From contig CM032795.1 of the NCBI GenBank assembly GCA_019155185.1, positions 16,967,795 through 17,031,794 of the forward strand: 64,000 bases of DNA. Direction: 5' to 3'. The DNA is from Beaufortia kweichowensis. Its lineage: Eukaryota; Chordata; Actinopteri; Cypriniformes; Gastromyzontidae. Below are positions 1 to 17,809 of the stretch, piece after piece (positions within the stretch are counted from its first letter, which is position 1; each line of letters begins with the position of its first letter). The notes under the pieces were generated by a model that saw nothing but the letters and a program-made list of their open reading frames with translations, did no database searches and was not told the DNA's origin. A program made the position numbers and the translations under genes.

Positions 1-1938
1 AAATGTTACATGTAGATAGACAATGTAGCATGCTAATTTCTGTGCTGTACATTTTGTACATTTTGTCTGGCTGTTTAATATTTTACAAAGCAGGAACTAG
101 ATGCAATCCACTATTCAGCTCTGCTTTGCACTGCAAATCTCTACTTAGTATGTTGCACTACTATGTACAGTAAGACACACTGAGAAAGTGGAGATGATGT
201 TATCAAGAACACATCGATACTTACATACAATCTGAAATGTGTCTCTTGCCTGAAGGTGACCCCCGGGTTTCCATGGGAACCGAGTGGCTGACCGAACCTC
301 AAGAATCTGGAGTTTACAAACGAGGAAGCAGAGGTGTTACAACTTTACATACTTTAATAGTTTGCTACATTTTTATTTACCGCTCCTAATTTATTTGATT
401 GGTATATATTAAATATTAATGTCATCGTTGATATGTAATATTTTTTTATACAATTTTATTATTTGTGTTTACCAGCATCTTTCATTTTACTTTATTCCAG
501 TGCACATTATTTAACTCTGTTAGTATCAGTTTGACCTCTATAATGTTCCATATTTAGTTTTACAGCATTTGTAAACATTTGTATGACTCACTTTTGCTGT
601 TGTTGGGCTTTTATTTAGCGTAGGCATTGTTTACATCCCAGCTGGGATTTTATGTGTCAGTCAGGGAAAATGTAAGCTGCTTGCCCCAAAAATGGCATTA
701 TGAACTACTGGACAGATGATGATCTCTGAGAGGATTTTAGGTCAGAGTTCAGTGTTCTGAGAGTTCTGATCTGAGATTGGGGAAATCCGGTGAATATATT
801 TACCCCTTGTATTTATGAAATGTAAAATGTTTATCTGTTCATATATTCAGAATGTGCTCCTAATTTTATAATTGAAAAGCTATTTTTAAGTAACTTTTCT
901 ACATGGTAAAATGTCATTTAGTATTTTCATTTGCTTAGAAAGTAAATGTCGCAAAATATACTTTATACTAAAACAACTCAAATGAGAGGTCTGGAGAAGA
1001 GAGGGTGATTCAGAATGATTCAACATGACAGCTGGTGACTTTGTAGTGAACTTTGCAAACACAAGCTGCAAGTACTGTTGCAGTCACATGAAGGAAGCTG
1101 AAGGAAACAAAGAAGTTGTCTTTGAACAAGCCTCATAAAGTTGAAGGATCTAGAAATAAATAAGCTGTTGATTTGATTGTTTAGTCTGCTGTTGATCTCT
1201 TTGTTCACTATTTCTCATAAAAATGATGAAAAAAAAATCATATTTAAATTTTACCCTTCGTATGTAAATGTAGATAATTAATTTTAATTAACAGTAAAAA
1301 AGTTACACCACACAGAAGCTTTCAAACATTGTGAAAATTAAATTCATGGAATTAATTGTTTACTTAAAATGGATAAAAACTTTTATAAAGTATACAGTTA
1401 TACTTGTATGCCTTCTCATAATTTTAGTTAACAGGAGACAACCTGAAAAAACGGACATATACGTTTTACCTTAGTCTTATTTTACCTTCTCAAGTAAAGC
1501 TTTAGTAAAAGTCAGAGCACCAAGTGTTTAAGAGTTGTGTGAATCAACTGAAAGTTGTCAACTTTGCTCTTTGGTTTCTGGGATGTAAGAGGTGAAAAGG
1601 GAACTGTAAACAGTAAATTAAAATGACTCATTGGATACATGTTTCTTAGCTTTTATGTGTGTGGAAACAGAACTCTAAGAATAGAACAGAGAATGCGCAG
1701 GTGAGCGCAGACAAAAATAGAAAGCAAACCTCCATGAGGGGAAATAACCCTGTTAAACCCTAGACACACACAAACAGGAAAGTGTTACAATGCTCATATA
1801 CGAGATATAAGTATTTCCCCATTCAAGTCTATAATAACTTTTGCTTAAAAAGAAAAAAAATGTTGCCCAGGAATGTTACCACACAATATGGTCGATAAGT
1901 AAACTCACTTTGACCCGTGTTTTATATTTCTCTCTCAG
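1..1938. other. Intron of cnksr2, no exon seen
   Basis: This AT-rich stretch lies upstream of the first recognisable cnksr2 exon and ends in a splice acceptor (AG at 1937-1938). No reading frame in it resembles the SAM, CRIC or PDZ parts of CNKSR2 that should precede the visible exons, so those exons lie left of the window. The open frames at 886-1208 on the minus strand are short and resemble nothing I know. Confidence 0.7.
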
Positions 1939-6385
<4,447 letters not shown>

Positions 6386-8500
6386 GACACGCTCTCACAC
6401 AAATGCTAAAATACAGACGTAAAGATATACAAATAACATGGGTACGTTTCAAACCTACACACACACTATGAAAAGCACTGTGGATTTAGACTGTCTTCAC
6501 TTTTTCCTCGATGGATGACCTGATACTGCCCTCCTCTGATCATGAGTGACAGATTGAACCAATACACTGTAAGATTAATCCTAAAAAACTGACCAGCCTC
6601 CGAAACCGAAACTGCTGATAGAACGCAGACACGTTGCAGACTACCCTGCCACCATCTGCTCCGACTCGACACTGGCAAGAGACTCATAAACAGCCAGCGA
6701 ACACGTCATGGATCTGAAAGTATCTGCACTTATATGGCTCATTGCAAACTCTGTACAAAATGTTTCATCATGGGCACAATTTGGAGCGGATGGAGGAAAG
6801 ACCCTGTGAGGTGCCCTAACTGCATGCCTGAAGAATCATCTCGTCAGATTAATTGACCACCAGTAGAGCAAAATAGGACCGTATATGAAAAAGATTCTCT
6901 TATTTTTGTCTCTATGATTGGAGTATAAAAATGTTTTTTTATATCTTTTGAAGATTTCGTTGATTCATTCATTTGATTTTTTCGTTTGATTTCCTTCCCT
7001 TGGAATGCTGCAGGAAGAGCACTCATGTAGCCATGGGCAACAGGCTTCACTCTGTTACCAAGCAACACCGCCCTACTGTGTTACTCTATACAACTCTGAA
7101 AGCAAGCAAGAGTGTTGGAAAACGTCCGTGTGTATGTGTGTGTGCAAGTGCGTGTGTGTGTGTGTAATAGAGAAAAGAGAGACGGATAGATGCTGATAAG
7201 ACTCTTGAGAGTTTGATTATATATATGTTAGGATATGGGAAAAGATGAACTCCTGGCAGGTAGTAACGTGTTTAATTTGGCTTCTTTAGAGTATTTATAT
7301 TATAGCTAAACTCATGCATGGTTAAAAAAAATATTACTATATGCTATCAGGCCAGAGAACAGTCTGTATATAAGAACATATTATTTGCATAGCTGCATCC
7401 TCTGTTTAAAACTGTGAATTGTACTCGTGAATGCAATCTTTTGACTCTGGCAATGCAGGACCTTTCTACTCTCTATTTTTTTCTACAAAAAAGACGACAA
7501 AAGATGAAAAGCTTTGCTTCTCTGATGTTATGACTGTTTTTGCTTGTTTCCGGGTCTTTGCTGGTCATTACCTCTGAGCTATGGGCTACATTCAGGTTGC
7601 TATTTTCTGTTTTCTGACGTATGTGTTCCTTAAACTCACTCCACTAGCCAAAAACTGGAGTTCCTTATTCCCTTTAGCAGTTCTAGACTCATGATTCTAG
7701 AATTGGATGAAACAAATGTTACAGAATAAATCCAATACAAATTTCTAATGAAAACAAAAACAATCAATTGGTTCATTCCCGGCGGTGGAGTGCAAAATGT
7801 CCCCTTGCTAAATGTTGTGAGTATGTTCTCATTTGTCCACATTGAAATGTCATCGAGACATGTTTGTTTAACACAGCCCTGCATATGTGCTCGATGTAAG
7901 TTTTGTTTGATTGTCACTTTTTTAGAATCTTGTGGGATGTACTTTAATTGAATAGAATGTACTCATTCAATAGCTTGTTAATTGTATATCTCATTGGAAA
8001 CAAACAGACACACACACACACTCACTAACTACACACAGACAGTACTTTACGTTTGTGGTCTATGCCATCTTACCAAAGCGACTCACAAAAATATCTGCCC
8101 ACTAAAGTTACTGTTTCAGTTTCAGTCTTTTTCTTCTTGGTGTTGCTGAGGTGTTCATTTCACAGTGTGTGTGTGTGTGTGTATATGTGTGTGTGTTATC
8201 CAGGCCATCGGGGTTTCACTGTGGTTTAAAGGGCATGTCCCCCCTCTCCCCACACGGCTATGCTGTATAAGGTGTAAGTTGCACTGCAACATTGAGACGG
8301 AACATATTGCTCTTTTTTCAAGGTTTCTCTTTCAAAAATTCCCCTTCTGTATATTAAAACACCAGGAAGATCCTGATATTTATTCACAGTATTATTCAAA
8401 GCTAACCCTCTTTGCTTTCAGAAATATAAATACATATATAAATATATATAATACAGATTGTAAAATGTTAAACTAATAAACTGAGTTCTCTGCACTCTGC
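6386..8500 (+). other. cnksr2: cnksr2 3' untranslated region
   Basis: The sequence after the TGA at 6383-6385 has no conserved frame and runs about 2.1 kb to an AATAAA at 8475-8480, followed by a T/G-rich tract (tttgtgtgcgttgtgtggtg). That is the expected layout of a poly(A) site. Short GT/CA runs lie at 7130-7165, 8008-8030 and 8165-8195. A conserved-looking TGTAAATA or microRNA site was not searched for. The 3' end is inferred. Confidence 0.65.
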
Positions 8501-9480
8501 ATTTGTGTGCGTTGTGTGGTGTTTTTTAAGAGACCATTATAATATTGTGAAAAATGTTATTTAAATGACATCACATAAACATACTGCTTGCTTTAGAACT
8601 AGACTTTCTACCCAGACCGTATATTAAAAGCTGTAAAACCAACTTCAGCATTCTAGTGCGAGGCAGAAAATATCATCACTCACATTTTAGTTCATCAAAC
8701 TGACCTGGAAATTCATAATAAAGTTATAAAGATGAGGTAGCATAAATATTCTATAGTTATTTTGAAACAACAGAAGCAGTTGTTATTTTCATTACTGTTT
8801 AGGTTACATTACAATTAATCTTGGAAAGTAACAACAGACACTAAACAATGCAATGGCTCATTTACACTCCATTTATGTGTAAATGAGCTGATTTAAAAAT
8901 TACACGTATGACTTATGGGTAATTAAATATGTTTGGTGGATGTGGTGGATAAAAATGTTTTTTGTTTATATGCACACTTGTTAGACCTCACACTAACTAC
9001 TAATACTTAATAAATAACACATGAGCATATATCACATGAATGTAAAGGATATTATTAAGGTCCCTGACAAATCATTTTAAAAAGGATACAATAAGATAAC
9101 AAAAAAAACAACAATATAAAGACCATTTCATGTTTTTTTGTTAGTATTGATAGTATTTACAGGCATTTAATATAAGATTTTTTAGATTTATTTTTTAATA
9201 GCTCAAAAGTCAAAGGACATGTTTGACACCATATTTAGTCATTTCTGCACTTAAAACTAAATAATTAAGGATTTAATAAATAAATATATGCATCACAATT
9301 AAAGAACTCAATCTGGCCAAGAAAGAGAAGAATAAGAGAAGAATGGTTTAACGTTAATCTCAGAGCATAATATAGACATAAATCTGGATTCTGTTAATCT
9401 GCAAAAGATTCTGGTGATAATTTCCTTTATTAGTTTCCTTTTTATAATAATATAATAACCGTCAAACAGTTGACAAGCAA
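8501..9480. other. Intergenic spacer, cnksr2 to apool
   Basis: AT-rich spacer between two plus-strand genes. I see no exon, RNA gene or clear repeat with defined ends. Confidence 0.6.
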
Positions 9481-9558
9481 GAAATATTTTCACGCGTTCT
9501 GGTGGATTTTATGACTCCTCCGGCTTTCCGTAGTGCGAGTGAAGGGGGCGGGACCGGC
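9480..9558 (+). promoter_or_regulatory. apool: apool promoter / 5' UTR with GC box
   Basis: A short GC-rich island stands out from the AT-rich flank. It contains an Sp1-type GC box (GGGGGCGGGAC, about 9544-9554) directly before the start codon, and the start lies in GGCATGGCGGCCAAG, close to a YY1 site of the kind found at housekeeping starts. There is no TATA box. This fits a TATA-less housekeeping promoter; the start site itself is not determined. Confidence 0.55.
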
Positions 9559-12225
9559 ATGGCGGCCAAGGTGAGTTACTTCATACTGAGTTGGTCATGT
9601 GCATTTTATGCTATACACCAAGATCTAGCGGATTTTAAAGTGTCACTTCTCATACTGTCTGCATTGCATATTACTGCGGTTAATCAGTGCATGAATGCGA
9701 TGTTTTTTAAACCAGATCGGAAAACTCGCTGTTTTTAACCTCACTCTCCCACACATATATAAACGCAAGTAACCTCTCTTACACATAACATAGGCTGTTT
9801 CTCAAACATGGTAAGCCGCTAGATGTCAAGTATTTGGCTGTCTTTAAGTAGGCAGCTCGTGGTGGCTTGTGACACAGCTCATCTGTATATCCCTGTCTGT
9901 CACTCAAAAGACCCATGGACAACACACTGCATTAATGTCTTGTTCCTTTAGCATGAGTAGACTTCAGTTCATTAAACTAATACAGATAATGTGCTTATCT
10001 GAAGATCAAGAAGTTACAAGATGAGACCATAAACAGCTTGGACACTCAAAAGTTAGAAACTAATAGTTGTTGCACTAAAAATATATGATCTGATAGAATG
10101 AATGTAGATTAAAATGCAGTACTGTTATATAATATGTTATTATATTATGATATTATCTACTGTTGGCAAGTTACTTTCCAATAATTTTGTAAGGGACCTA
10201 ACTAAGACCTAGTAACTTGTGATGATTATTTGTTGTTGTCATGGTGGGATATGTTTGATCCTCAGATTCTGAAGTATGCAGCGCTTCCTGCTGCTGTGGT
10301 GGGTTTGGGCTCCTTTAAAATGTATTCTGAGAATAAAAGTGAGGAGCTAATATCACCAAAAGAGGTAAGACAGCTGTTCAGAACAGTGTCACACAAGGCA
10401 TGAAATATTGTTTCACCCAATACAATGCTTGATAATGTTACTTTAGACATGACTTTAGGTCAAACATATCACCGTGACCCCTTTCTTTTTTCTCCCTCCA
10501 GCTCTCCATTTACTCCCTAAATAATCCAGCTGTGCGGTATGTGGATGAGCAGTCTGGTGTGGTGCAGACAGGGCTGGGGGCTGTAAGGGTGGGCCTGCAG
10601 CCATATGTCAGAGCAGTGCAGGTATGGTACATTATGTTGGTATATTTACACTCTGTGATAAAGAATTAGATTGTTGTTTGATTTTAAAGTAGTGAGCTTA
10701 TAAAATAGCTGTTATTATTCTTTATAATCTTTCTGTTTTATCCACAGAATGCCTTTACTTCAGTCAAAGTTGGAGTTATATCTGCTTACCAGGCTGGGGA
10801 AGGTAAGTCTGATGTGTGAAAGAGGAAGAAAATGACTGTAAATGTGAACTTTAACTCCTGACCTTTTCTGATTTTAGACACGTATCACTTCCTGCGAGAT
10901 CCACCACCTGGATTCCTGCCTAGAGTGGGTGTCATAACTGTGTCTGGATTGGGCGGTCTCGTTCTGGCACGCAAGGGTACGATGAAGATCGTATAGACTT
11001 TGCACCTTATACACCCTTATGTGCTTTTAGTGTTAAAAGCAGTGCTGAATTATTTGTCTTGAAACCTATAAAGATGAAAACTCTGGCCATAGCTACTTTA
11101 GTTTCCTGATAATGACCTATCACAATATGTGCACATAATCTGGTCCTTAAAAGAAAATAGTTTTGGTTTAAAGTGACTTAAAGCAGAATCTGTGTTGTGT
11201 TTCAGGTTCTCGTTTGAAGAGGATTGTCTTTTCTTTTGGTCTGGCTACAGTCGGTACTGCAGTGTGTTACCCCACACAGACTGTTGGAGTCCTGAAGGTT
11301 CCTTCTGTCACATGCAACTTAACATTTTTAAGACTCAAAATAAACCTTAGGAAATCTGTATTTAATATCCCACTGTCTTTACTTTACACAGATCACTGGT
11401 AAGAAGGTGTACAAGGTCAGTTCATCTGTTGCCTCAATGTTTCAATCCAAACCAAAAGCACAACTCATTATGCCTGCTGGTAACGTGGAGGTATGCTTGT
11501 TTATTTAAGCTTAAAGTAATTATGTGTTTTAAATATAGCATGTTTAAAGTTGTCAAATGAATTGTGTTATTGTAATACTCAACTTTTTTGCATGTCACCT
11601 TAAAATATCATACATTACAATTCAAAACTATATATTTACAGCCTGCTGCTCCTGTAACAATCTCAGATCCATCACTGTCAGAAGTTGCCCTCGAACCTGA
11701 AACTACACCTGAACTTGTGGAGAAAGCTGTATCTGAACCTCCTCTTCCAGAGACAACACCTGCAGACTTTGTTATAGACGCTGTTCCTGAATCTGCTTAC
11801 GAGCTGACATCTACCGAAACCATCCCAGAGGCTGGTGTTACTTCTGTGGATGTTCTCAGAAAAATGGTTCTGGAAGCTGCCTCTGAACCTGCAGGTCCTG
11901 TGGAGGAGGCCACACCCTCAAGCACGCCCCCTCCCAGCCAAACAACTGCTGAAGAGGTCCCACCCCCTGTTCTTGAGGCCACACCCACTTCTCCCACAGT
12001 TGAAGTCCCTTCCTCATCTGAATCTCCTGAGCAACAAATTGTGGCTGAGCCAGCAGCAGGTGAGAAAACTATTCCTTTTAAGAAAAGGGACACTTTGTCT
12101 TTTACCAACTAATATCCCTCTTTTCTTCTGTTCTAGTGAAATCACGTTTTGTTCCTGACCCTTCTCTGCTTGACCACGGCCAGGCTAATCCCGAGGACGC
12201 AGACATGTACAGCACACGAAGCTGA
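9559..12225 (+). CDS. apool: Apolipoprotein O-like, MICOS complex subunit MIC27
   Basis: MIC27 is an inner-membrane subunit of the MICOS complex. It binds cardiolipin and supports crista junctions. Nine coding exons: 9559-9570, 10266-10364, 10502-10621, 10748-10802, 10878-10976, 11206-11297, 11392-11490, 11642-12059 and 12137-12225; 360 residues against 268 in human APOOL. Exon 1 holds only MAAK. A hydrophobic N-terminal stretch (residues 5-25) is followed by the family core (YVDEQSGVVQTGLGAVRVG), then two further hydrophobic segments around 108-160 (PPGFLPRVGVITVSGLGGLV; FGLATVGTAVCYPTQ). The C-terminus (FVPDPSLLDHGQ, PEDADMYSTRS) is nearly the human APOOL end and separates it from APOO/MIC26. 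Exon 8 encodes about 140 residues of Pro/Glu/Thr/Ser-rich linker, which explains the extra length. The exon 6 donor is GTTCCT, weak but in frame. The gene converges on radx. Confidence 0.95.
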
Positions 12226-13282
12226 ACGGGTGACACTGATGAAATGCAGCACAGAGAAAGACAGAGGAAAGATAATGTGATGTTTTAATGTGCCATGATT
12301 CCAGCACTGTTTGATAATTACGTGATTAAGATATTCGTGTTTTATCAATGATCCAGGGATGTGAAATATGTTTCTGTCTCACTTTTACCTCAGCTGCAGA
12401 GATCTCACACATGCCGAACCACATTTGTGTAAACTCAATCTACATTGTACCTTTTTCTCAGAAAGACATTAAAGATATTCTTATCAGAGATAATTGAAAA
12501 CAAATTTTTGGTTTCATCTGCAGGTTTACTGTTGTGATCTTTATTTCTTACAGCAATGGAAAGTTTGCTTTGTACTACTTTTTACTGTGAAAAAAACGAC
12601 ATTATAAACTGGACCACAATCCAAATAAATTTTTATATGAACAATAACATGAAATACACAAGTATTTTCTAAAATACATTTTACTTGTGTTTGGAGCAAG
12701 TATCAAGCCTTACCTAAGTGATGTTTTAGTCAGGCTTTGTATTTTTTTGATCATAATACATGTATTCTTAATTTATGCAGTTAATTCCATCAATAGGTTT
12801 CGACCCATTATCAAATGTTAGTTCACAGTAAGCAATTTTATAAGTTCAGAGGACACATGGTAGCCACTTGTCAAATGTGGAATGCTTAAACTATCCAACC
12901 GTTTTGGATGCATTTCAGTATTTCAGAGGACACTGTTCAATTATTTAAATGTTTCAGTTGTACTGTCTTCATGACTTTGTGACCATCCACTGCTTTGTGC
13001 AATAGAGGAATGGCAGATGATAATAAAGTACTCTACGCAATGTTTTTGAATAAGCATGTTTATTTCTTTAAAATAAAGTTTTCTAAAATGGAAAAATTAC
13101 ATTATTAATCCAGTAACAAAACAGTCTAAATACATTTTAACAGAAGTAAAAAGCGTTTTGCCTACTCAAACATAAAATCGGACTCCGAGATCAATAATAG
13201 CATGAGCACTGACCAACATTAGTACATGTTGATTTATACACTTTCATACATTTACACATGATTCTGGTAGTGTGGCATCTCT
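12226..13282. terminator. Convergent 3' ends of apool and radx
   Basis: apool's 3' UTR has AATAAA at 12624-12629 on the plus strand (a weaker ATTAAA lies near 12466). radx, coming from the right, has AATAAA on the minus strand at 13064-13059. About 430 bases separate the two signals, so the genes are tail to tail without obvious overlap. Nothing else is seen in the gap. Confidence 0.65.
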
Positions 13283-16200
13283 TTACATGGAGTCGGGCTG
13301 GCAGACGTCTGCTGCTTTGTACAGTTTGGAGCAGATCATTTCTATTCTGCTCTCTCCAAGCAGACACAGATCAACGATACACACCACTCGCTCAGACTCC
13401 AGCTGAACGGCAGAACTCATCAACGACTCTGCAGATAGATGGACGCACAAGTTATATAGCAGAGATACAGTCAACGTGAAGAGAACAGTACAGTACGACA
13501 CACACCTGGAGCAGGGCAGGTACCGTCCGGCTGAACACGCAGGTATCCTGTCGTCAAGCAGGACAGAAGCGTGTTGTCATGGTGACTGTGATGCACTCCA
13601 GCAGCTCTGGGGTCGTTGGGCGAAACAACAGGCAAAAACAGAATATCTACTGCAGTCTTTTGATTCAAACCTGAGAGAAGGAAAAGAAGTTTATTTATTA
13701 TCACAAACCCCGAGACTCTTTGTACTGGAACCTCCAATGTCAATACATATACATCTTCTTTCTAAGTGCTGCTCTTACCCAGTATTGTGAGTGTGAAGTA
13801 CCCAGCGCAGGCCACAGGTGTGTGTGTATGTGCCTGTGAGGAAAGATCTGGCGTCCATTTAGCTGGGCTCAGGTTCAAGTGATGAAGCAAAACCTCTCTG
13901 TCGTCAAAGCGGAATTTTTCTGCTATGCTTTCTTGATCCAGTCTGCCACAGCGAATGTGATCCGTCACTTCCTGTTTCACTAATGGCCAGATGTTGCTTT
14001 CCCATAATGCATCGGGGTGGCCGGTAGCTTGTGTGTTTGAGGAATCGGTCAACCTCTGGTTAACTTCTTAGGGAACATGACAAAATAATATTATAAATGT
14101 ATAAATATTCATGTATAAATCACAACATGAAATTATAGGAATGCTAAATTTGCACTGATGTGGTTTGTGATTAAAATTTGAGGGACACAGCACCTTTTTC
14201 TGCAGCTGACTGATGTCTGATTAATATGTGTTCATCTTCACTGTGAGATTCCTCTTCCTCCAATTCCCTTTCATCACTTCGATCTTCTTCCCCATCTTCA
14301 TTAGAGGTAAAGCCCACCTGCCTAAGCACCCAAGCAGATAAAAGTCATAAAAAAAGTAGTGTTCATAACAGTGTTTCCTTACACCAGTTCAAAACGGAAA
14401 GCTAATAATAATGATTTTTAAGCTTTATAAGGATTAGGATTTGTATGAATTAGAGTACCTGTCAGACAGCACTTTGGATCTGGTAAAATACTGACGCTGC
14501 ATTACTCTTAACAGAGAGGAAAAATGATTAGCTGACATGAGATGAATCTGAATTTGCCAATGAAATAATTTAAAGTAAATGAGTCCATACTTTAAAATAC
14601 TAGAATATAAATAACACAGTAAAATAATTACAAAGGTAACGACACAAGAGCATCAACTTATGGATAAAAAACAAATGGTTTCAAATATAATAACACCAAA
14701 CCAAATAAACACATGAAACAGCATCATGGATTTAAAACACTACATTCACTTGATGAGGAAGCCAAACCTTGAATGTGTTTGATATCTCCTGCGTTTAGGA
14801 GGAACAGTAGAGTCAGAATCAGATGACGTGGAATCCATTTCCCTCTGTATCACCGACCTCTCCTCCCCTGTGGTGTGATGTGTAAATGCTCCAGCACTGC
14901 TCACTCCTTGCTGTAAAAACACCATCATTTTCATCTTGTTTGTAGCTTGGTTGCAACTTTTAGTTTTTTCTGCCAAAATGAAGTCATAACTGCTGCATCT
15001 GCTAACCCTAACTGTTTGATTTGTTAATACAGACCTGCTGGTGACTGTGTGATGTTTCTTGTACAGCGTTGACTTCAGGTTGTTGGTTCACTGAAGGCCA
15101 GGTGTGATACTGTACAGCACACACGTAGCCCTGTACAGCTATTCTCTTGTGCTCTCTGTACTGCATACTCTCTAGCTCCCCCTTCAGTTCAGCAACCGCT
15201 GTAATTGATGTCTCATCTACAACACAGTAAGACCAGTCAAATCATTTCTGAAATCCTAAATAAAAAAGTAGTTTTGTGTTAAATAAATAACAAATAATCA
15301 GGATTTGCCTAAAATACTCATAATAGTTCATTTGGAATTGTATAATATGATCTCAGCAGCACAACAGTCCATCAGGACTATATATGGAGGGCAGAGCTTA
15401 CTGGCTGTGTTGTTATTGGTGGATGGTGTGAAGGTGGGCGGGGCAGGAGGGTAGCTGTAATGTCCTCCAACAGCTGTCTTCTGCAGCATGACACTGTCCT
15501 TAAGTGTCTTTGTCCACTGGATGAAAGCTTTTACCTTTGGCTCAGTGACATACGGCTGCTTTTTGTGACAGCCTGTAAAAGCATGTGCATATGTAGATTT
15601 TTATATCTAGCTTTTACTTTTTGGCATTTTATTAGGATATAGTTTAGTATGTTTATTAACACGTTTAATTGCAGGGAAAGCTGGCATTTCTTCACAATTT
15701 ACAAAAAGCACTTTTCATTTTAATTCCCATAATTTATCTCATAATTTTTGGATTCTACTGATGTTTGTCTGTGAGCTGACTGAATGTTTTTATTTGAATT
15801 TACCTGTGATGAAGAGCTGAGTTTCTGTGCTACTGGTCAGATAGACAGAACGGCCCATTTCCTGACACACCCTCATCTGAGTGCACACCAGATATGTCAC
15901 TACAGAAAAAAGAAAACAAGAAAGAAAGACAAATATAGTGTGTAAGATATGTGATATGTCAATTTAGCATAACTGGTATTAAATGCTAGGAAATGCTATG
16001 GCCTGATGTTTTACTAGGGCAGATGTTGTTAAAGATCTCTGGCTGGGATGAGGAAAAGATCTCCAGGATAAAGGGAGAGTCAGTTGTCCCATCCACCGCA
16101 TGTACCCACCGATATGCCCAGAACTTCTCAGGTCCTGACAGAGACACAGACAAAAGTGTGTTTGTAATACATCAGACACACAGTTATAAAGACACACAGC

Positions 16201-17809
16201 TGTCCAATCAAACACAATACCAGACTTTTCCTTGCTCTTGATTCGCTCAACCCGGCCCACATATGTCACCAGACCAATGATGTCACAGGCATGATTACTG
16301 TTTAATTCCACCTCTGACCTGATTACAGACAGAAACACACTGTTAAAAACTGATTCACTGAAAGAAAACAGAATAAACAGAACCAATTCAGTAAACACAT
16401 CAGATTTTCCAAAACAAATATAAATGTGTGTACAGTACCTTGTGGTAAAGTTGTATGGGACATCAGGGAGACCCCATTGAGGCTGAACACATTTGGGTGG
16501 AATCACAGTCACTACAGTTGAAGGACCTCGAGGATTCACACTGATCTCTACAAAACACAAACAGCTACATAATCAACATCAATAAAACACAAAACAAAAA
16601 AACTAAATTCTGGTGTCAGTCCAGTCCATACCAACTGAGCGGAAAGCCATCAGCGAGAGAGTGCTGATTTGTGGCCTTGAACGTTTCTGATAACTATGTT
16701 TCACGCCAAATTGTTGCAGGTACAGAACCGAGCCAACTGTTAGGCGATGGAACCATTCAGGACAAAGTTCATTCCATAACACCATTGACATAATGCCACT
16801 CTGATCAGCCACCTCATAGTACACCTGAAAGACAAAAGAATTTATGACAGACCGCAGGTTACCAGATTGTAATGTTTTCCACTTAAAAAAGTGTGAAAGT
16901 AATCATTTCCTGCATCCCTAAAAACTATGACATCAGCTCACCTGAAATGGGAAGTCAATATTTTGTCCAGGTTTTCCATAGTACCGGATTCTGGATCTGT
17001 GCAGAATTCGGACCAGCAGTGGGAGAGGCCGTTTGGAGCTGTGAAAGAATGCTTCCAGGTCCGCAAGCAAAGTAATTTTAGACACTGATAAAAAAAAATC
17101 AACAACATTAATCAAATAATGAACTTGCTAGTTAGTTATCCATAGCTATTTTGTTATTAGACCCTTCAACCTAAGATTTTAATAATACTATTTTTTAATT
17201 AAACTTTTATTTTTAAGCCCTTTGTATTCTACTCCACGCCCACTTTTTTTTCATACCATCTATAACCACGTTTGGCGGCGGGTTGTTGGGAATCCACACG
17301 CTCCCGTGAGGATCATCGTTTATCCACAAGGATAAATAATGTTTTCTGCTGAGCTGCAGAGGTCCATTAGAGCGAATCGCATCATCCCGAAACCACTGCG
17401 GGATTTTCTCCACGTCTTTAATAGTCACAAACATCTCCGGCATCTCTGTAATGCTGTGGATGCCGTCTATCCTTAGGTAACTATGACTCAATCTCGTTTC
17501 ATCGTGGACAACTGACAGCTGGGACAGCCGAACCCCCACACCGCACCGCAGCGAGCCAGTCCTTACCAACCGGGTCAGACTCTCCGCCAGCTGACACTTC
17601 ACTCGCCACCGGCCGTCCGTGACCGTTAGGTCGTAGCTGTAGCTCCCAGATGTTGGGTGTAGACTGAGGTAACGGTCCACAGCGATGACGGCCACGCACA
17701 GCGGACTGCTACAGGTTAGGGAAAGACTGAACGCCGCTCGAAGCTGCTCCAGCGCCGCATGCAGAGCAGAACCGGAGCCGCTGTCACTGTGGTCTGCCGA
17801 ACCTGCCAT
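13283..17809 (-). CDS. radx: RPA1-related single-stranded DNA-binding protein RADX
   Basis: RADX binds ssDNA at replication forks and limits RAD51 there, guarding fork stability. Fifteen coding exons on the minus strand: 17809-17257, 17084-16942, 16824-16632, 16547-16439, 16318-16221, 16134-16015, 15899-15804, 15572-15402, 15216-15035, 14910-14768, 14506-14459, 14321-14194, 14066-13779, 13670-13506 and 13428-13283. Together they give 860 residues (human 855). Family-diagnostic segments are LLVRILHRSRIRYYGKPGQ, VYYEVADQSGIMSMVLWNEL, PDVPYNFTTR, CDIIGLVTYVGRVERIKSK, FWAYRWVHAVDGTTDSPFIL, MQYREHKRIAVQGYV and YFTLTILGLNQKTAVDIL. They span the predicted OB-fold N-terminal half and the conserved C-terminal domain. 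An acidic low-complexity stretch sits in exon 12. The frame is preserved through all junctions. The 48-nt exon 11 is only in frame with the TTAAG acceptor at 14508-14507. The preceding GTG at 17812 is not needed as a start. Confidence 0.95.

Noticed and set aside
240..345. Slightly GC-richer segment that might be a cnksr2 exon
   Set aside because: No frame between plausible splice sites matches CNKSR2, and stops occur in the candidate frames.
15979..16560. 193-codon minus-strand frame
   Set aside because: It runs across three radx exons and two introns in a mixed frame; the spliced radx exons explain it.
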